Source: Synergistaceae bacterium (GTDB lineage: Bacteria > Synergistota > Synergistia > Synergistales > Synergistaceae). From it: a stretch of 9,169 nucleotides of DNA. Positions 6,434-9,169 of this stretch are shown piece after piece. The stretch covers positions 1 to 9,169 of the forward strand of contig JAISDQ010000028.1 in NCBI GenBank assembly GCA_031264605.1, read 5' to 3'. The translations under genes were made by a program, and so were the position numbers. Every line of letters begins with the position of its first letter. The stretch's first letter is position 1. The notes under the pieces were generated by a model. That model was not told the origin of the DNA. It saw only the letters and a list, made by a program, of their open reading frames with translations, and did not search any database.

Positions 6434-7258
6434 TCATCTTTTCGCGCCGCGAAGTTCCAGCGACTTCTGCATGTCGAACAGCGCGGCGTGCTGCGCTTTC
6501 ATGCGCGATATCTCGCCGCGGAGGCGGTTTTGCTCCGCGCTGAGACGTTCGCTGTCCAGAAGGAGGGCCATCCATTCGAAAACAGGATGAGACTTCGCGT
6601 TGCGCAGTTGGGCGCGCGCCCGCTCTATTTGCTCCCTCAGCGCAGCCCTGTTCTTTCTCATCGCGCCGATGTTGCACGGAAAATCGTAACTGTCCGGATA
6701 ATCGTCCGACATAATGAGCAGCGCTTTCAGGCGGAAAAGATCCCCGTTGGCGTACGCCGCGCAGGCGCCCGGCCAGAACGATCTTACTTCGTCGCTCTGA
6801 TCCGGGTTTATTTCCGGGTGGAGCTTGCGGCAGAGCGCGCGGAATATCACTCTCGTCTCGTTCTCGTCCTCCGACGGGGCAAACGACGAAAAACGCGCTT
6901 TCGCGTTCTCTATCTGATACAGCTCGTGGACCAGTCTCGCGTCCCATTCCTTGAAATCGCTCTCGACCCTGTAATTTACGTCGTTCCATAAGACCGTTTC
7001 GCCCTTGTCGATGTTGGAACGAAGCAGCGCTATCCTGCGGCGGGTTTTCATGACGCCGACCTGCGCCTGAAGCAGTTCCACCCGCAAAGCGCCGACTTTG
7101 ATGAGGTAATTGTTCTGGGTGCGGGGAATGACCACCCTGTTGATAAATTCAATATCCTCGAAAAGAGCAGCAAGCTCGCTCCGCAGATCGCGCAGTTCTT
7201 TGTATAGAATTTCAAAATCAGGAGCGATATAATTCTGTTCTTCGTGATGACCGCTCAT
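6434..7258 (-). CDS. Coiled-coil protein with a degenerate J-domain-like segment
   Basis: A 274-aa soluble protein with no signal peptide or membrane segment. Residues about 15-120 are helical and heptad-like (ELRDLRSELAALFEDIEFI and VELLQAQVGVMKTRRRIALL). Residues about 137-180 (VIFRALCRKLHPEINPDQS, then an AYANGDLFRLKAL helix) resemble the J domain of DnaJ-like proteins, but HPD is HPE at 147-149, so stimulation of DnaK is doubtful. Residues about 200-268 form a second predicted coiled coil (RKNRAALREQIERARAQLR). Small proteins of this layout occur as 'J domain-containing' or 'molecular chaperone DnaJ-like' hypotheticals in several anaerobes; the function is not known to me. The ATG at 7256-7258 has AAGGGG 7 nt upstream. 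The stop overlaps the SD of cobQ, so the two genes are probably co-transcribed and possibly translationally coupled. Confidence 0.75.
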   Translation of the reverse strand: MSGHHEEQNYIAPDFEILYKELRDLRSELAALFEDIEFINRVVIPRTQNNYLIKVGALRVELLQAQVGVMKTRRRIALLRSNIDKGETVLWNDVNYRVESDFKEWDARLVHELYQIENAKARFSSFAPSEDENETRVIFRALCRKLHPEINPDQSDEVRSFWPGACAAYANGDLFRLKALLIMSDDYPDSYDFPCNIGAMRKNRAALREQIERARAQLRNAKSHPVFEWMALLLDSERLSAEQNRLRGEISRMKAQHAALFDMQKSLELRGAKR

Positions 7259-7279
7259 AGGGCGACCCCTTTTCAGACA

Positions 7280-7293
7280 TCGAACGTATTCGA
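7280..7293. promoter_or_regulatory. Possible operator: inverted repeat and 9-bp direct repeat
   Basis: TCGAA and TTCGA flank CGTA, forming a 14-nt near-palindrome at the predicted start site of the J-domain-like gene. The 9-mer AACGTATTC inside it (7283-7291) recurs at 7347-7355, next to the helicase promoter. A single regulator of both divergent genes would fit, but this is inference. Confidence 0.3.
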
Positions 7294-7294
7294 A

Positions 7295-7321
7295 ATTTTA
7301 TCGTACCGTATTTTACATCAA
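7295..7321 (-). promoter_or_regulatory. Putative promoter for the J-domain-like gene and cobQ
   Basis: Minus-strand TAAAAT (7300-7295) as -10 and TTGATG (7321-7316) as -35 with a short 15-nt spacer. A second TAAAAT at 7315-7310 is also possible. The transcript would start near 7288, inside the inverted repeat at 7280-7293. Confidence 0.35.
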
Positions 7322-7367
7322 AAATCTGAAACAAATACAGGCAAATAACGTATTCACCGAAAAGATA

Positions 7368-7373
7368 TATAAT
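7368..7373 (+). promoter_or_regulatory. Consensus -10 box for the helicase gene
   Basis: An exact TATAAT at 7368-7373 in an AT-rich stretch. No good -35 is found 16-18 nt upstream, so the promoter may rely on an activator. The start would fall near 7380, leaving a leader of only about 12 nt that consists of GGGGGTG (7379-7385), 6 nt from the ATG. Confidence 0.45.
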
Positions 7374-7391
7374 TTAACGGGGGTGCTTTTC

Positions 7392-9169
7392 ATGGCAAAA
7401 TCTGTTTTCGCGGACGGCAAAATGAGCATGGCGGATTTCATCAATTGGGTGGAGTCGATGCCGGGAGAAACGGCGGCGCACAGGGTACTGCCGGCGCGCG
7501 CGGCTCGCTTCGCCGATTGGCCTTCGGTCGACCCCGGTATAATCCGTTCTCTATCCTCGCGCGGGATTGAAAAACCCTATTCCCACCAGGCGCTCGCGAT
7601 CCAAACGGCGCTTCTCCGCAAAGATTTCGTGATAGTGACCCCCACAGCGTCGGGAAAAACTCTGTGCTACAACATACCGGTGCTCGATACGGTCATCAAA
7701 TCGCCGAACTCGCGGGCGATTTATCTTTTCCCCACGAAAGCGCTCTCCCAGGATCAACTGTCGGAACTGCACGAAATGATCGAGGAAATGAAACTGGACG
7801 TGCGCACCCACACTTACGACGGCGACACTCCCGGCGACGTCAGGACAAAAATCCGCAAGTCGGGGCATATCGTGATAACAAACCCCGACATGCTGCACAC
7901 CGGCATACTGCCCCACCACACAAAATGGAAGGACCTGTTCGAGAACCTGAGCTACGTCGTGATTGACGAACTGCACACGTACAAGGGAATATACGGCTCG
8001 CACCTCGCGCTCATAATTTCGCGCCTTCTCCGTATCTGCGAATTTTACGGTTCGCGCCCGTCGTTCATATGCTGCTCGGCCACGATAGCGAACCCGCGCG
8101 AGCTGGCGTCCAAATTGACGGGGCGGGAGATGGAACTGATATCGGAAAACGGGGCTCCCTCGGGGGAGCGGCACATAATTTTCTACAACCCGCCCGTCGT
8201 GAACCAGCAGTTGGGCATCAGGCACTCGTCGCTCTTCGAATCGGCGAGAATAGCCGTCGCGGCTGTGAGGAACGGGATACGCACCATCGTATTCAGCCGT
8301 TCGCGGATAAACGTGGAACTTCTCCTGAAATACATACAGGACGCCGCCGTGAGATACCGCATACCTGAAGAGAGAATAGCGGGATACAGGGGAGGTTATC
8401 TCCCCAACGAACGCAGGGCCATAGAACGCGGACTGCGCGGCGGCGACATCCATTGCGTAGTCAGCACCAACGCTCTCGAACTGGGAATAGACATCGGGTC
8501 GCTGGAACTGGCCGTGCTGCACGGCTATCCGGGAAGCGTCGCCTCGGCGTGGCAGCAGATGGGGCGCGCCGGACGGCGTGCGGAAAGCGGCGTTTCGGCC
8601 GCCGTCATGGTGGCCTCGTCACTCACGTCCGACCAGTTCCTCGCGATGAACCCGTCCTATTTTTTTGGGGCGTCGCCGGAGCACGCGCGCGTGAACCCGT
8701 CGAACCCGTACATTCAGATTGGGCATATCAAATGCTCTTCGTTCGAACTGCCGTTTTACGAGGGTGAGAAATTCGGCGGCGAGGACGTGAGCGAGGCCCT
8801 GGATTTCCTCGCGCGCAACGACGTGCTGCACAACACGGAGGGCCGGTATTTCTGGCAGGAGGACTCGTACCCGGCCGCGTCGCTCTCGCTCCGCAGCGCG
8901 ACGAGCGAGAATTTCGTGATACACGACGTCACCGACGCCTCGAACCCCGTCGTGATAGGCCAGATGGACCGCAAGACGGCGCCGACGCTGATATTTCCCC
9001 AGGCGATATACTTCCACGCCGGGGAGGCATATCAGGTGGAGGAACTCGATCACGAGGAAATGCGATGCTACGTCAAAAAGGTGAACGTCGACTACTACAC
9101 CGACGGAGACGCGTCCGCCCGCATCGAGGTGCTGGACGAAATGGGGCGCGCCGGCAATATGGGCTGGGG
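7392..9169 (+). CDS. mrfA: MrfA/YprA-family (Hrq1-like) DExH helicase, 3' end beyond window
   Basis: An uninterrupted frame of 592 codons that runs off the right edge; the family is usually about 750 aa or longer, so the C-terminal part is missing here. This is a superfamily 2 DNA helicase. Motifs in order: YSHQ (63-66), Walker A TPTASGKT (83-90), IFPTKALS-type motif Ia as FPTKALSQDQL (113-123), TNPDMLH (163-169), motif II DELH in VVIDELHTYKG (189-199), motif III SAT (229-231), FSRSR (301-305), motif V TNALELGIDIG (359-369) and motif VI QQMGRAGRR (388-396). The IDELHTYKG and ALELGIDIG forms are typical of the YprA/Hrq1 group. In B. subtilis, MrfA acts in repair of mitomycin C lesions; the conserved zinc-binding DUF1998/MZB region near the C-terminus lies outside the window and cannot be checked. 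The ATG at 7392 has GGGGGTG 6 nt upstream; Met11 and Met13 are less likely starts. The gene diverges from the J-domain-like gene. Confidence 0.9.
   Translation, partial: MAKSVFADGKMSMADFINWVESMPGETAAHRVLPARAARFADWPSVDPGIIRSLSSRGIEKPYSHQALAIQTALLRKDFVIVTPTASGKTLCYNIPVLDTVIKSPNSRAIYLFPTKALSQDQLSELHEMIEEMKLDVRTHTYDGDTPGDVRTKIRKSGHIVITNPDMLHTGILPHHTKWKDLFENLSYVVIDELHTYKGIYGSHLALIISRLLRICEFYGSRPSFICCSATIANPRELASKLTGREMELISENGAPSGERHIIFYNPPVVNQQLGIRHSSLFESARIAVAAVRNGIRTIVFSRSRINVELLLKYIQDAAVRYRIPEERIAGYRGGYLPNERRAIERGLRGGDIHCVVSTNALELGIDIGSLELAVLHGYPGSVASAWQQMGRAGRRAESGVSAAVMVASSLTSDQFLAMNPSYFFGASPEHARVNPSNPYIQIGHIKCSSFELPFYEGEKFGGEDVSEALDFLARNDVLHNTEGRYFWQEDSYPAASLSLRSATSENFVIHDVTDASNPVVIGQMDRKTAPTLIFPQAIYFHAGEAYQVEELDHEEMRCYVKKVNVDYYTDGDASARIEVLDEMGRAGNMGW

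Noticed and set aside
7280..7293. LexA (SOS) box of the CGAAC-N4-GTTCG type
   Set aside because: The half-sites CGAA and TTCG are present but the spacing and the inner bases do not match the consensus.
7259..7391. Cobalamin riboswitch upstream of the cobQ operon
   Set aside because: The leader is too short and I see no B12-box-like sequence.
7551..8522. A 323-codon open frame on the minus strand
   Set aside because: It lies wholly antisense to the helicase, whose motifs are continuous on the + strand; the antisense translation is Arg/His/Val-rich with no recognisable domain.

Overview
The window is about 9.2 kb of GC-rich bacterial DNA with densely packed genes and frequent ATA, GCG and CGC codons. 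Envelope-type proteins (two Sec signal peptides and a TolA-like membrane-anchored protein with TPRs) point to a bacterium with an outer membrane. Codon use and gene style would fit Synergistota (Cloacibacillus/Synergistes-like), but no marker gene here proves that, so the taxon is an impression only.

Layout. A PfkB-family sugar or nucleoside kinase lies on the + strand at the left edge (22-963). It converges on a minus-strand gene for an exported DUF4198 (NikM-like) protein (1045-1905), and a long near-perfect hairpin between them can terminate both. Positions 1906-2570 hold no convincing gene. That stretch is more AT-rich in its middle and carries a cluster of short inverted repeats, so it may be an interspersed repeat, a degraded element or a structured RNA. 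Next comes a minus-strand run read from right to left: a small J-domain-like coiled-coil protein (6434-7258), cobyric acid synthase CobQ 15 nt later (4919-6418), a secreted protein with a FlgT-C-like end (3856-4821), and a membrane-anchored TPR protein 19 nt after that (2571-3836). The right edge holds the first 592 codons of a + strand DExH helicase of the MrfA/YprA (Hrq1-like) family (7392 to the window end), divergent from the J-domain-like gene across a 133-nt AT-rich promoter region.

How the genes fit together. CobQ does the late amidations of the corrin ring in cobalamin synthesis; no other corrin gene is visible. The DUF4198 protein belongs to a family sometimes linked to nickel/cobalt uptake, which is a loose thematic link only. 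The two envelope genes at 3856-4821 and 2571-3836 form a tight pair of unknown function and are the best candidate for an undescribed system. The helicase belongs to a family whose B. subtilis member acts in repair of mitomycin-type DNA damage. A 9-bp direct repeat in the divergent promoter region could be a shared operator. Most of the window is ordinary chromosomal housekeeping and accessory sequence; I see no CRISPR array, tRNA, rRNA, transposase or phage gene.
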